The notes: generated by a model not told the origin, from the letters alone. Numbered from the stretch's first letter, positions 34,375-45,252 are shown. The stretch is 64,000 nucleotides of DNA from Naasia aerilata (GCF_030296595.1 NZ_AP027731.1:2666001-2730000); one strand, 5' to 3'. Numbers and translations: made by a program.

Positions 34375-35352
34375 TTGGCGCTGACGGCGGACGTGAAGGA
34401 CGAGCTCGCACAGATCGAGGTGGGGAAGACGACGGTTCGGGCGGCCGAGCTGTCGACGATCCTGCGCTTCGCGGGCGGGCTGCACATGATCTCGGGACGC
34501 ATCGCGGTCGAATCCGAGCTGGATTCGGCCCAGGTCGCGCGCCGCGTGCGGAAGGACCTGGCGGACCTGTACGGGGTACGCGGCGACGTCGCCGTGATCT
34601 CCGCATCGGGCGTCCGGCGGACCAACACCTACGTGGTCCGCGTGATCGAGGGCGGGGAGACGCTCGCGCGTCAGACCGGTCTGCTCGACGCCCGCCGGCG
34701 CCCCATCCGCGGCCTGCCGAACCGGCTCACCACGGGATCCATTGAGGACCTGTCCGCGATCTGGCGGGGAGCGTTCCTCGCTCGGGGAACGCTCACCGAC
34801 CCGGGTCGCTCTGCGGCCCTCGAGGTCACCTGCCCCGGCAATGAGACCGCCATGGCGCTCGTCGGCGCAGCCGGCCGGCTCCGGGTCTCCGCCAAGGCGC
34901 GGGAGGTGCGCGGCGTGCACCGCGTCGTCATCCGGGACGGCGAGGCCATCGGCGACATGCTCGAGGCGATGGGCGCCACCGAGACCCGGCAGAACTGGGA
35001 GGATCTGCGGCAGCGCCGCGAGGTCCGCGCCACCGCGAACCGGCTGGTCAACTTCGACGACGCGAACCTGCGCCGGTCCGCCCAGGCTGCGGTCGCCGCG
35101 TGCGCGCGCGTCGAGCGCGCCCTGGAGATCCTCGGCGACGGCATCCCGGACCACCTCAAGTACGCCGGAGAGCTGCGCCTCGCGCACCGCGACGCGAGCC
35201 TCGACGAGCTCGGCCACCACGCCGACCCGCCGATGACGAAGGACGCGGTCGCCGGCCGCATCCGGCGCCTTTTGGCCATGGCGGACAAGAAGGCGATCGA
35301 GCAGGGCATCCCGGGCACGGACGCGAACCTCCCGCCCGACCTCGACGATTGA
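34375..35352 (+). CDS. whiA: WhiA sporulation/cell-division regulator
   Basis: 325 residues: an N-terminal LAGLIDADG-like domain without catalytic residues ([29 protein letters not shown]) and a C-terminal helix-turn-helix ([22 protein letters not shown]). WhiA activates division genes, including sporulation genes in Streptomyces. The TTG at 34375 is chosen because the product then starts [12 protein letters not shown] as in homologues and GGAGG lies 9 nt upstream. Starts further upstream add unrelated residues. Confidence 0.93.
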   Translation: MALTADVKDELAQIEVGKTTVRAAELSTILRFAGGLHMISGRIAVESELDSAQVARRVRKDLADLYGVRGDVAVISASGVRRTNTYVVRVIEGGETLARQTGLLDARRRPIRGLPNRLTTGSIEDLSAIWRGAFLARGTLTDPGRSAALEVTCPGNETAMALVGAAGRLRVSAKAREVRGVHRVVIRDGEAIGDMLEAMGATETRQNWEDLRQRREVRATANRLVNFDDANLRRSAQAAVAACARVERALEILGDGIPDHLKYAGELRLAHRDASLDELGHHADPPMTKDAVAGRIRRLLAMADKKAIEQGIPGTDANLPPDLDD

Positions 35353-35454
35353 TCACCCGAGGCGCGCTCAGCGCCGAGAGTGGTCAGGTTGAGGGCCGGC
35401 CAGTGGGCCCACAGCGCACGCTTGCGCTGGGGATTGGCCGGCGTCTCGAAACCT
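35350..35454 (+). repeat. Repeat element B (GAG..GTCTCGAAACC palindrome), copy 1
   Basis: Begins at the whiA stop codon with TGATCACCCGAGGCGCG, a block repeated (one mismatch) at the ctaB stop. Then a palindrome: AGGTTGAGGGCCGGCCA at 35386 pairs with TGGCCGGCGTCTCGAAACCT at 35435, enclosing CAGCGC-ACGCTT-GCGCTG. It shares its arm design (TTGAG against CTCGAAA with a 2-nt bulge) with 53943-53979. No gene is present in 35353-35587; the remaining part holds the sodA promoter. Confidence 0.7.
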
Positions 35455-35521
35455 CCTACCCATCGCCCTGGGAGGATGCTCCCGGTCTTCTCACGGGAAT
35501 AGCGCATCCCGCGCTCAGTTC

Positions 35522-35527
35522 TAGACT
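35522..35527 (+). promoter_or_regulatory. -10 box TAGACT before sodA
   Basis: TAGACT lies 60 nt upstream of the sodA ATG, giving a leader of about 53 nt with a good ribosome site (GAGGAG). Confidence 0.45.
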
Positions 35528-35587
35528 GAGGAACGTCCCGACGGTGGCTCCTCGGAGCCCTGCGGGCGACGAGAGGAGTAAGAGGAT

Positions 35588-36214
35588 ATGGCCGAGTACA
35601 CGCTTCCCGAGCTGGGGTACGACTACGGGGCACTCCAGCCGCACATCAGCGCCACAATCATGGAGCTGCACCACAGCAAGCACCACCAGACGTATGTGAC
35701 GGGCGCCAACAACGCGCTCGCGCAGATGGCGGAGGCCCGCGAGAGCGGCAACCTCGCGAACATCAACAAGCTCGAGAAGGACCTGTCCTTCAACCTCGGC
35801 GGGCACGTCAACCACTCGATCTTCTGGACCAACATGTCCCCGGACGGCGGCGACCGCCCGACCGGCGAGCTCGCGTCGGCGATCGACGACAGCTTCGGCT
35901 CGTTCGACAAGTTCCAGGCCCACTTCGCGGCCGCGGCCGTCGGCGTCCAGGGCTCCGGCTGGGCGCTCCTCGCCTACGACACCATCGGGGGCAACCTCGT
36001 CATCGAGCAGCTGTTCAACCAGCAGGACAACATCCCCGCCTTCAGCATCCCGCTGCTCATGCTCGACGTCTGGGAGCACGCGTACTACCTCGACTACAAG
36101 AACGTCCGGCCCGACTACGTGAAGGCCTGGTGGAACGTCGTGAACTGGGCCAACGTGCAGCAGCGCCTGGACGCCGCCCGCACGGGCGCGAGCGGTCTGC
36201 TCCTCGTCCCCTAG
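35588..36214 (+). CDS. sodA: Superoxide dismutase (Mn/Fe type)
   Basis: Converts superoxide to peroxide and oxygen. 208 residues with all metal ligands: His in MELHHSKHH, His in [11 protein letters not shown], and Asp/His in [14 protein letters not shown]. Fe or Mn specificity cannot be fixed by eye; [10 protein letters not shown] and the QGSGW context are compatible with Mn or cambialistic enzymes. No signal peptide, so cytoplasmic. Strong codon bias. Confidence 0.95.
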   Translation: MAEYTLPELGYDYGALQPHISATIMELHHSKHHQTYVTGANNALAQMAEARESGNLANINKLEKDLSFNLGGHVNHSIFWTNMSPDGGDRPTGELASAIDDSFGSFDKFQAHFAAAAVGVQGSGWALLAYDTIGGNLVIEQLFNQQDNIPAFSIPLLMLDVWEHAYYLDYKNVRPDYVKAWWNVVNWANVQQRLDAARTGASGLLLVP

Positions 36215-36220
36215 CACTAG

Positions 36221-37330
<1,110 letters not shown>

Positions 37331-37335
37331 GGCCG

Positions 37336-38541
37336 ATGGCCCTCCGCACCCTCGACTCGCTCGGCTCCCTCGGGGGCCGGGCGGTCGTCGTCCGGTGTGA
37401 CCTCAACGTCCCCCTGAAGGACGGCGAGATCACCGACGACGGCCGCATCCGCGCATCGCTGCCGACGATCCAGGCGCTTCTCGACGAGAACGCGCGCGTG
37501 ACCGTGATCTCGCACCTCGGTCGACCCGACGGAACGCCCAGGGACGAGTACAGCCTCGCGCCCGTCGCGGAGCGGCTGGGGGAGCTGCTCGGCATGTCCG
37601 TGCACTTCGACAGCGCACCTGCGGCGGAGACGCCGAAGGACCTGGGCGACGGCGAGGTACGGCTCCTCGAGAATCTGCGCTTCGACCCGCGCGAGACGAG
37701 CAAGGATGCGGGGGAGCGGGAGCAGTACGCCCGTGAGCTCGCCAAGTTCGGCGAGCTCTTCGTGTCCGACGGGTTCGGCGTGGTGCACCGCAAGCAGGCG
37801 AGCGTCTACGAGCTGGCGACCGCGCTGCCGAGTGCGGCCGGCCTCCTTGTCGCGGACGAGCTCGAGGTCCTCGAGCGCCTGACGACGAACGCACAGAAGC
37901 CCTACACCGTCGTGCTCGGCGGTTCGAAGGTCAGCGACAAGCTCGGCGTCATCGACTCGCTCCTGCCGCGCGTGGACTCGCTCCTCATCGGCGGCGGGAT
38001 GCTCTTCACCTTCCTCGCTGCCCAGGGCCACAAGGTGGGTGCCAGTCTCCTCGAGCAGGACCAGCTCGACACGGTTCGCGAGTACCTCTCGCGTGCCACG
38101 GAGCTCGGCGTCGAGATCGTCCTGCCCACCGACGTGGTGGTCGCGGAGAAGTTCGCCGCAGACGCGAAGTCGGAGGTCACGCCGGCCGACGGCATCGAGT
38201 CGACCGCGTTCGGCGCGGCCGGCATCGGCCTCGACATCGGTCCCGAGACGGCGGCCCGGTTCGCCGAGATCGTCGCCGCGTCAGCCACGGTCTTCTGGAA
38301 CGGCCCCATGGGCGTGTTCGAGTTCCCCGCCTTCGCGGAGGGCACCCGCACGGTCGCCGAGGCGCTGACTCGCGTCGACGGCCTCTCGGTCGTCGGCGGA
38401 GGCGACTCGGCCGCGGCCGTGCGCGCGCTCGGCTTCGAGGACGACCAGTTCGGCCACATCTCGACGGGCGGCGGCGCGAGCCTCGAGTTCCTCGAGGGCA
38501 AGACGCTCCCCGGACTGGAGGTCCTCGGATGGCAGCCGTGA
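37336..38541 (+). CDS. pgk: Phosphoglycerate kinase
   Basis: Transfers phosphate from 1,3-bisphosphoglycerate to ADP. 401 residues. Substrate site [14 protein letters not shown] and ISHLGRPDG; hinge region [10 protein letters not shown]; nucleotide site [11 protein letters not shown] and [10 protein letters not shown]. In the usual FVNDAFG-type segment this protein reads [11 protein letters not shown], as in other actinobacteria. Starts 5 nt after gap, and its 3' end overlaps tpiA by 13 nt. Confidence 0.96.
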   Translation: MALRTLDSLGSLGGRAVVVRCDLNVPLKDGEITDDGRIRASLPTIQALLDENARVTVISHLGRPDGTPRDEYSLAPVAERLGELLGMSVHFDSAPAAETPKDLGDGEVRLLENLRFDPRETSKDAGEREQYARELAKFGELFVSDGFGVVHRKQASVYELATALPSAAGLLVADELEVLERLTTNAQKPYTVVLGGSKVSDKLGVIDSLLPRVDSLLIGGGMLFTFLAAQGHKVGASLLEQDQLDTVREYLSRATELGVEIVLPTDVVVAEKFAADAKSEVTPADGIESTAFGAAGIGLDIGPETAARFAEIVAASATVFWNGPMGVFEFPAFAEGTRTVAEALTRVDGLSVVGGGDSAAAVRALGFEDDQFGHISTGGGASLEFLEGKTLPGLEVLGWQP

Positions 38542-39319
38542 GCCGGGTCCCGCTCATCGCGGGCAACTGGAAGATGAACCTCGACCACCTGCAGGCGATC
38601 GCGTTCGTCCAGAAGCTCGCCTGGACGCTCAAGGACGCCGGTCACGACTACCGCGAGACCGAGGTGGCGATCTTCCCGCCGTTCACGGACCTGCGGAGCG
38701 TGCAGACCCTCATCTCGGCGGACAAGTACGAGCTCGCGCTGGGCGGCCAGGACCTCTCCCAGCACGACTCGGGTGCGTACACGGGGAGATCTCCGGCGCG
38801 TTCCTCGCCGCTCTCGAGGCGAAGTACGTGCTCATCGGTCACTCCGAGCGGCGCATCCACCACGGCGAGACCGACGAGATCGTCGGGGCCAAGGTCGTGG
38901 CCGCTCTGCGCCACGGCCTCATCCCGGTGATCTGCGTGGGTGAGACCGCCGAGGACCTCGAGGAGTTCGGTCCCAGCAAGGTGCCCGTCGCACAGCTGCG
39001 CACGGCGCTCACCGCCGTCCCCAAGGACGCCGAGATCGTCGTTGCGTACGAGCCGGTGTGGGCCATCGGGTCGGGCCAGGCCGCGACGCCCGAGCAGGCC
39101 CAGCAGGTCGCGGCGGCGCTGCGCGCGCACCTCACGGAGGCTCTGTCCCCGGAGGGGGCCGACGCCACCCGGATCCTGTACGGCGGCTCGGTCAAGGCGG
39201 GGAACATCGCCGGCTTCCTGCGCGAGCAGGACGTCGACGGCGCGCTCGTCGGCGGTGCGAGCCTCGACCTCAAGGAGTTCTCCAGCATCGCGCGCTTCCT
39301 CAAGCACGTCGGCGCTTGA
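38529..39319 (+). CDS. tpiA: Triosephosphate isomerase (apparent frameshift at 38783-38786)
   Basis: Interconverts glyceraldehyde-3-phosphate and dihydroxyacetone phosphate. Corrected length is 263 residues. LIAGNWKMN carries the active-site Asn and Lys; catalytic His in LIGHSERR; catalytic Glu in [12 protein letters not shown]; phosphate site YGGSVKAGN. The frame breaks at TACACGGGGAGATC; a fifth G in 38783-38786 gives [19 protein letters not shown], the invariant family sequence. Starts inside pgk. Confidence 0.93.
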
Positions 39320-39327
39320 CGCCGCAA

Positions 39328-39347
39328 GGGGCACTTCACGGTGCCCC
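39328..39347 (+). terminator. Hairpin after tpiA
   Basis: GGGGCAC-TTCACG-GTGCCCC, a perfect 7-bp stem 8 nt past the tpiA stop, closing the gap-pgk-tpiA unit. No T-tract. Confidence 0.6.
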
Positions 39348-39355
39348 GCGGGGAA

Positions 39356-39361
39356 TAGCCT
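39356..39361 (+). promoter_or_regulatory. -10 box TAGCCT upstream of the kinase gene
   Basis: TAGCCT lies about 100 nt before GTG 39463 and 47 nt before TTG 39409. Both possible starts have a GGGGAG ribosome site (39397-39403 and 39453-39458). Confidence 0.35.
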
Positions 39362-39462
39362 CGATCGGTAGGTGAGGGCCCGTCATCGATCCGGAAAGGG
39401 GAGTCCCGTTGCCGCGTGTCGCGAAGCCCCGGTCGGCGGGTGCGTCCCGGAAGGGGAGTTCG

Positions 39463-41744
39463 GTGAGTGAGCCGGACGCCCTCCTCGCGGGGCGGTACCG
39501 CCTGGTCCGGGTGATCGCCACCGGCGGCATGGGCGTCGTCTGGGAGGCGCAGGACGAGCGGCTCCGGCGCCCGGTCGCGGTCAAGCAGCTCCGCGCGCAG
39601 GACGGGGTGACCGCCGAGGAGGCGGAGACGGCAAAGGATCGCGCGATGCGGGAGGCCCGCATCACCGCGCGGCTCCACCACCCGCACGCCGTGCCGGTGT
39701 TCGACGTCGTGGAGCACGACGGTCAGCCGTGCATCATCATGCAGTACCTGCCCTCGACGCAGCTCGCAGCCGTGATCGCCGAGCGCGGCCGGCTGACCCC
39801 GCGGAGGTCGCCCGCATCGGGTCGGAGGTCGCCTCGGCGCTGGCCGCTGCGCACAAGCTGAAGATCGTGCACCGCGACGTCAAGCCGGGCAACATCCTCC
39901 TCGACGAGGACGGCGAGGCCCTGATCAGCGACTTCGGGATCTCCCGGGCGGTGGGCGACGCGACGCTCACGCGGGCCGGGCTCATGCACGGCACCCCGGC
40001 GTTCCTCGCTCCCGAGGTCGCCCGCGGCGGCGACTCGTCGTACGCGTCTGACGTGTTCTCCCTCGGCTCGACGCTCTACGCCGCGGTCGAGGGGGCGCCG
40101 CCGTTCGGCATGGACCGCAACTCCATCGCACTGCTTCACCGCGTGGCCCGCGGCGACGTGCGGCCGCCGGAGCACGCCGAGCTCCTCGCGCCGCTGCTCA
40201 TGCGCATGCTCGCAGCCGATCCCGACGCGCGTCCCACCATGCGCTCGATCGCGACCCAGCTCGCGGCGCTGCGCCCGCTGCTCGAACCCGAGGAGACGCC
40301 CGAGACGGCGCCCACGAAGCCGCTGCCGGAGCCGGCCCCCGCGGTCGGAGCGGCGGCCGTTGCAGGCGCAGCCGCGCTGTCGGCGACCGTGCCGTACGAC
40401 GCCGCCGAGGAGGCCGCCGCACTGCAGGCGCCCGAACGCCCGGCCGAAGCGGAGGCGGCTGAGCTCGCAGAGGACGAGGTCGCCGAGGACGAGCTCGACC
40501 AGGACGAGCTCGCAGCGGGCGAGGTCGGCGCGGACGAGATCGACCAGCAGGAGGTCGCCGAGGACGAGGTCGTTGATGAGGAGGCGGCGGAGGACGCCGC
40601 CCTCATGGGGCAACCGGTCGCAGGTGAGGCGCTCCCCGAGGAGACCGATGAGGAGGTCGAACCCGAGGAGCTCGACGACGAGGTCGAACCGGAGGACCTC
40701 GACGACGCGGTCGAACCCGAGAACCATGAGGAGGACGAACCGGAGGGCCTCGACGACGAGTCCTCGACCGACGACGGACTCGGAGCCCTGGCTGCAGCCT
40801 TCGCCGAGAAGGACGAGCCTGTCGACGACGACGTGGAGGCGGAACCCGCCCCCGTCAGCGCCGTGCCGCTCAGGACCACACCGGCCCCGGTCGCCGCGGT
40901 GACGGGTCCTCCCGCGGTCGTCGCCCCAGCCGCGACGGCTGCCGCCTCCCCATCCGCGCCGACCGCGGTCCCCGTCCGCACCCCGACTGAGCCCGTCGTG
41001 CCCGTCGCGACCACGCCTGCCCCGGTCGCCGCCGCGGCCGTGCGAGCATCGAGCGGACCCGCCGTCGCACCGGCTGTGACCGCCCCGCCGACGCCGCCCG
41101 CCGTGCGGCCCGCGTCCACCGGCGAACAGCCACCGCGACGGGGCCGGCGGATCGCGGCCGTCCTGGTCGGGCTGGCCGTGCTGGCGATCCTCGCCTTCGT
41201 CGTCCCCGCTCTCCTCCGCGGGCAGCCCGATCCGGGACAGGACACCTCGGCCGGCTCCACCTCGACGCCCCGCGCGTCCGCCCCCGCGTCGGCGACCCCT
41301 TCGGCGACTCCCTCGGCCACGCCGGAGCCGACCCCGACCCCGACCGCCACCACCGAGGCGCCCGCCAGTCCGTCGCCGTCGCCGGCCCCGCCGCCTGCAG
41401 TCGCCCCCATCTCCGATCCGCCGACCGAGGCGCAGCTGGCGGACGCGATCGCCGGCTACTACGCGCTGATGCCGCGGGACACCGACGCAGCCTGGCCGCG
41501 GATGACCGCCGACTACCAGGAGAACCACGCAGGCGGGCGGGACTCGTACGAGGCGTTCTGGGCCCCGGTCGATCGCGTCGAGGTGACCGACCTCCGCGGG
41601 CTTCCGCCGGACGGCGCGGAGGCCACCATCACGTACTACCGGGACGACGGAAGCGTCGTCTCCGAGGACACCGCCTTCCAGCTGGTGAACGAGGACGGCA
41701 TCCTCAAGATCGCCGCGTCGGATGTGATCAGCAGCAGCGGCTAG
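39463..41744 (+). CDS. Membrane Ser/Thr protein kinase (apparent frameshift at 39797-39800)
   Basis: Corrected length is 760 residues. An N-terminal PknB-type kinase domain (11-270) has the glycine loop IATGGMGVVWEA, Lys41 in PVAVKQL, catalytic HRDVKPGN (Asp139), SDFGISRA and GTPAFLAPE. A long linker follows, first acidic with repeats of the type EVEPEELDDEVEPEDLDD, then Pro/Ala/Thr-rich. Next comes one membrane helix (IAAVLVGLAVLAILAFVVPALL), a Ser/Pro/Thr-rich external stalk and a 90-residue external domain (GYYALMPRDTDAAW) rather than PASTA repeats. The frame breaks at CTGACCCCGCGG; a fifth C gives GRLTPAEVARIG. GTG 39463 is preferred over TTG 39409 because it directly precedes the kinase domain. 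Confidence 0.85.
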
Positions 41745-41753
41745 CCTGCGGGC

Positions 41754-42436
41754 TCAGCCGGCGGACACCCCGTCGGGCGGTCCGGCACGCAGTGGGCGCC
41801 ACTCGAGGAACACTGCATGCAGGACGAGGCGCTCGGCGTCTCCCCACTCCGGGTAGCAGGTGACGAGGGTGAGCAGGCGCTCCGTCGGTTCCAAGCCGGG
41901 CGCGCCGGGCACGGGGAGAGGACCTCGACCGCCGTCGGGGCGACTACCGTGTGCTCGTCCCGGACCTCGTAGGTGTACCAGCCGTCCGCGGTCTGCAGGT
42001 GGACGCGGTCGCCCGGGCCGACATCGGCCAGGTGGAGCAGTGCCGTCGAGCGGTGCCCGGCGAGTGCGAAGTTGCCCACCTCGCCCGGCCCTGCCGTACC
42101 GGGGAAATGCCCGATCTCGGGACGGTCCAGCACGTCGAGGCCGACGCCCTCCGCCACGACCCTTCGGTAGTCCGACCCGAGGGCGGGGATGACGAGCACC
42201 CCGATGCCGTCGCCGTAGGGGACGGCGGGCGAAGCCGCGGGCGTCGCGGGGTCCCAGCCCGCGTCCCGGGTTCCGGGGGCGGCGCCGTCATCGACCGCGA
42301 CGAGCCTCGCCGACTCGGCGGTGCCCGCCGCTCCGACGCCGCCCGCCGACGCTCCCGCGGCGTCGAGGAGCGGGACCGCCACGAGTGCGACGGCGCCGGC
42401 GAGGAAGAGGATGCCCGCCACGGCGGGCAGCCTCAT
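41754..42436 (-). CDS. srtE: Class E sortase (apparent frameshift at 41913-41916)
   Basis: Membrane transpeptidase that anchors proteins with a C-terminal sorting signal to peptidoglycan. Corrected length is 227 residues. An N-terminal membrane anchor (AGILFLAGAVALVAVPLL) is followed by the sortase barrel: His128 in NFALAGHRST, Cys194 in LLTLVTCYPEWGD and Arg203 in AERLVLHA. The TLVTCYPE context is that of class E. The frame breaks in the coding-strand run CTCTCCCCGTG; one more C (plus-strand GGGGGAG) gives VEVLSPVPGAPGLEP. Convergent with the kinase, 9 nt apart, and immediately downstream of a gene with an LPATG signal. Confidence 0.88.
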
Positions 42437-42437
42437 G

Positions 42438-43424
42438 TCAGACTCCGGTCGCGGTGCGCCGGCGAGAGGCGAGAAGCAGGGCGGTGCCCACCGCGGCGAG
42501 CAGTACGCCGCCGAGGAGGAAGGGCGTCGAGTCCGATCCGGTCGCGGGAAGCGTCGCGGCGTCGGCGGTCGTGCTGAGGGCGTCGCCGGTGGTTGCATCC
42601 CCGGCGCCGCCACTGGTGCCGCCGCCGGCCGGTGTGCCGGCGTCCACCGTGCCGTCGGCGTCCGTGGTGTCGTCCGCGTCGTCGGCGGGGTCGGAGCACT
42701 GCGGCAGGGAGACGAGGTTGTCGAGCAGGGTGACGGCGCCGGTCTGCGCGATCAGGCGGCCCTGCACCGAGGCGGCCGAGTTCAGCGAGACGGACGCCTG
42801 AGCGAGGATGGTCCCCACGAAGGCCGTGCCGGTGCCGAGGGTGGCCGAGCTGCCGACCTGCCAGTAGACGTTGCAGGGGTTGGCGTTGCCGAGGAGGACG
42901 ACGCTGCTCGCGGCCGCGGTCGTCAGGCCGCTGGCCGACTGGAACACCCAGACGTCGTCCGCGTCCCCGTCCAGGGTGACCGTGCCCGTGAGCTGGGCGG
43001 CGTTGGTGTAGACGCCCGGCACGGGGGCGGAGCCGCCCACCTCGCCGGAGGGATAGGTCCCGGTCGCGGACAGGCCCGCGAGGGTGACGTAGGAGGCGGT
43101 CGCATCGTCCATGGCGGGTCCGGCCGGGCTCGTGGCGCCGAGGTCGGTGGTGCCCGTGACCTGGGTGACGCCGAACCCGGTGACGGCGCTGCCCGCGCTC
43201 ACGCCCAGGTTCCCGTCGACGAGGGTGAGCGCCCCGCCGTTCGTGACGGTGGAGTAGGCGAGCACGGCGTAGCCGTCGGCGGTGCCGAGGAAGCCGTCGT
43301 CGCCTGCTGCAGCGTTCGCCCTCGTGCCGTCGTTCGCGAGGATGAGGAGGACGGCAGCGGCCAGCGCGATCCCGGCGAGAGCCGGACGAGCGAGGGCGGC
43401 GTGCGTGGTCGTGGTGACAGTCAT
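42438..43424 (-). CDS. LPATG-anchored DUF3494 (ice-binding-like) surface protein
   Basis: 328 residues: signal peptide (to about residue 40), a DUF3494 ice-binding-like beta-solenoid domain (50-243; LTLVDGNLGVSAGSAVTGFG, GTVTLDGDADDVWVFQSASG, VGTILAQASVSLNSAASVQG), an Asp/Gly/Thr-rich linker and a complete cell-wall sorting signal: LPATG (292-296), hydrophobic helix, RRRT tail. Some DUF3494 proteins bind ice, others are adhesins; which applies is not visible. The stop lies 1 nt before the sortase ATG, so the two form an operon. The ATG is preceded by a CTGGGGG ribosome site. Confidence 0.87.
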   Translation of the reverse strand: MTVTTTTHAALARPALAGIALAAAVLLILANDGTRANAAAGDDGFLGTADGYAVLAYSTVTNGGALTLVDGNLGVSAGSAVTGFGVTQVTGTTDLGATSPAGPAMDDATASYVTLAGLSATGTYPSGEVGGSAPVPGVYTNAAQLTGTVTLDGDADDVWVFQSASGLTTAAASSVVLLGNANPCNVYWQVGSSATLGTGTAFVGTILAQASVSLNSAASVQGRLIAQTGAVTLLDNLVSLPQCSDPADDADDTTDADGTVDAGTPAGGGTSGGAGDATTGDALSTTADAATLPATGSDSTPFLLGGVLLAAVGTALLLASRRRTATGV

Positions 43425-43668
43425 TTCGGTTACCCCCAGGGAACCTTCGACGTCGAGCTGACGCAGGCCACAAGTATGTGTTGAAAAGCCTGGTCGGAAC
43501 CGGAATGACACCCGCAGTGGGGGCTTTTTGACCGCCTTTCGGCCGATTCGGCGCCCCCGTCGGCCTGGCGAGCGGGTCGCGACCGGCGCTGAGGGCATCC
43601 GGCGCGCGGTGTCGGGCTGATGCGGCGCTGATCAGGTGCGGCGCCCGCGGCCCGGTGAAGGAAGCGCC

Positions 43669-43674
43669 TATACT
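43669..43674 (+). promoter_or_regulatory. -10 box TATACT, secG promoter
   Basis: TATACT lies 44 nt upstream of the secG GTG. The remaining gap from 43425 has no gene; it must contain the promoter of the minus-strand surface-protein gene, which I could not fix. Confidence 0.5.
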
Positions 43675-43718
43675 CGACTTCGGTCCGGCGGTGCCGGAGA
43701 CCAGACGAAAGGCTACGC

Positions 43719-43970
43719 GTGGACATCCTGGCGGTCGTGCTGCAGGTGGTGCTCGGCATCACCAGTCTGCTCCTGACCATGCTGATCCTGCTGCACCGCG
43801 GACGCGGCGGCGGGCTCTCCGACATGTTCGGCGGCGGCGTCACGTCCAACCTGGGCGCATCCGGCGTGGCGGAGCGGAACCTCAACCGCATCACCGTCAT
43901 CCTCGGTCTGGTCTGGGTCGCATGCATCGTGGTGCTCGGACTGATCACGCGTTTCGACGCCGGCGCCTGA
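43719..43970 (+). CDS. secG: Preprotein translocase subunit SecG
   Basis: 83 residues, two membrane helices (VVLQVVLGITSLLLTMLILL and ITVILGLVWVACIVVLGLI) joined by the conserved loop HRGRGGGLSDMFGGG. Part of the SecYEG channel in the cytoplasmic membrane. Its position after tpiA and before rbpA is normal for actinobacteria, here interrupted by the kinase, sortase and surface-protein genes. GTG start with CGAAAGG upstream. Confidence 0.93.
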   Translation: MDILAVVLQVVLGITSLLLTMLILLHRGRGGGLSDMFGGGVTSNLGASGVAERNLNRITVILGLVWVACIVVLGLITRFDAGA

Positions 43971-44002
43971 CGCCCCGCCGCGACGGAGACTGAGGGAGAG
44001 AA

Positions 44003-44380
44003 ATGGCATCAGGAGGCAGCGCCATCCGTGGCTCGCGCGTAGGCGCGGGTCCGATGGGCGAACAGGACCACGGCTTCCACGCCGAGCGCGTCGCCGTGTC
44101 CTACTGGGACGCACTGGGCAACGAGACCGTCCGCTACTTCGCGGCGAACCTGCCGGATGACGAGATCCCGGACGTCATCGACTCCCCGTCGAGCGGCCTG
44201 CCCGCCGGACGCGACAAGGACAACCCGCCGGCCGTGAGCAAGACCGAGCCGTACAAGACGCACCTCGCCTACGTGAAGGAGCGTCGCAGCGAGGAGGAGG
44301 CAGCGCAGCTCCTCGAGGAGGCGCTCACGCAGCTCCGCATCCGCCGCGGCAAGATCCCGGCGGACTCGAACCAGGGCTGA
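44003..44380 (+). CDS. rbpA: RNA polymerase-binding protein RbpA
   Basis: 125 residues. Actinobacterial transcription factor that binds the principal sigma factor and stabilises the open complex. Conserved segments: GSRVGAGPMGEQDHG at the N-terminus, VSYWDALGNETVRYFAANL, and a C-terminal sigma-interacting region KTHLAYVKERRSEEEA. The ATG is preceded by GAGGGAGAG. Confidence 0.95.
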   Translation: MASGGSAIRGSRVGAGPMGEQDHGFHAERVAVSYWDALGNETVRYFAANLPDDEIPDVIDSPSSGLPAGRDKDNPPAVSKTEPYKTHLAYVKERRSEEEAAQLLEEALTQLRIRRGKIPADSNQG

Positions 44381-44394
44381 GCCCACAGACACAG

Positions 44395-44424
44395 AAGGCC
44401 CCCGACCGTCGCGGTCGGGGCCTT
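44395..44424 (+). terminator. Bidirectional terminator between rbpA and pgl
   Basis: AAGGCCCCCGACCG and CGGTCGGGGCCTT form a long GC stem with a 3-nt loop and one bulge. The AA..TT ends and following TTCCT make this the most terminator-like structure in the window, serving both converging operons. Confidence 0.8.
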
Positions 44425-44428
44425 CCTC

Positions 44429-44482
44429 GTACGTTCCGGCCGAGGTGGCGCGTTGCGCCGTACCTTTCGGGCCGGAACGTAC
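44429..44482 (+). repeat. GTACGTTCCGG composite palindrome ending at the pgl stop
   Basis: GTACGTTCCGGCC (44429) pairs perfectly with GGCCGGAACGTAC (ending 44482). A third, direct and degenerate copy GTACCTTTCGG is at 44460, 31 bp after the first and 2 bp before the inverted one. The last base is the first of the pgl stop triplet (CTA on the plus strand). Confidence 0.75.
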
Positions 44483-45252
44483 TAGTACGAGCTGGCGATG
44501 AGGGACTCGGGGACGTCGGCAGCGGCCTTCTTGTCCACGAAGAAAACCGTGCGCTTGCGGCCCTGGACGCCCGCGACGGGCACCTCGTTGGCGCTGGCGC
44601 CGGCGAGGGCGAGTCCCAGCGCGGGCGCCTTGTCGGATCCGGACAGGACCATCCAGATGCGGTCCGACGAGTTGATCGCCGGCAGGGTGAGGCTCAGCCG
44701 GTTGGGCGGCGGCTTGGGCGCCTCCCGCACGGCGACGACCGTCTTATCCGCGTTCCGGTAGCCGTCCCGGTCGGGGAACAGCGAGGCGATGTGCCCGTCC
44801 GGTCCCACGCCCAGGAAGGTGATGTCGAACCGCGGGTACTTGCGTCCCTCTGGCGCGGCGAGCAGGAGCTGGTCGGCGTAGGCGGCGGCCGCCTCGTCGA
44901 GGTCCTCGATCTCGTCGCTCGCGGGGAAGGGATGCACGTTGGCCGCCGGCGTGGGCAGCGCGTCGAGGAGGGCTTCACGCGCCTGCACGTCGTTGCGCTC
45001 CGGGTCCCCGGCCGGAAGGAAGCGCTCGTCGCCCCACCAGAAGTGCACGCGCGTCCAGTCCACCGTGTCGCGCGCGGAGGAGTCGCGGATGGCCCGCTGC
45101 GTCTGCCCGCCCATGCCGCCGCCGGTCAGGACGACGTGCGCCTCGTCGTTCTCGGCGAGCAGGTCGACCAGCTTGGTGATGAACCGCGCCGCGACCGAAC
45201 CGACGAGTGAGTCCTCGTCAGGATGGACGATCACTCGGCGTTCATTCGTCAC
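44482..45252 (-). CDS. pgl: 6-phosphogluconolactonase
   Basis: Hydrolyses 6-phosphogluconolactone in the oxidative pentose phosphate pathway. 256 residues; VVLTGGGMGGQTQRAI, the active-site segment VHFWWGDERFLP and GVGPDGHIASLFPD are family signatures. Downstream of opcA and zwf on the same strand, 25 nt from opcA, so one operon. Confidence 0.94.
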   Translation of the reverse strand: MTNERRVIVHPDEDSLVGSVAARFITKLVDLLAENDEAHVVLTGGGMGGQTQRAIRDSSARDTVDWTRVHFWWGDERFLPAGDPERNDVQAREALLDALPTPAANVHPFPASDEIEDLDEAAAAYADQLLLAAPEGRKYPRFDITFLGVGPDGHIASLFPDRDGYRNADKTVVAVREAPKPPPNRLSLTLPAINSSDRIWMVLSGSDKAPALGLALAGASANEVPVAGVQGRKRTVFFVDKKAAADVPESLIASSY

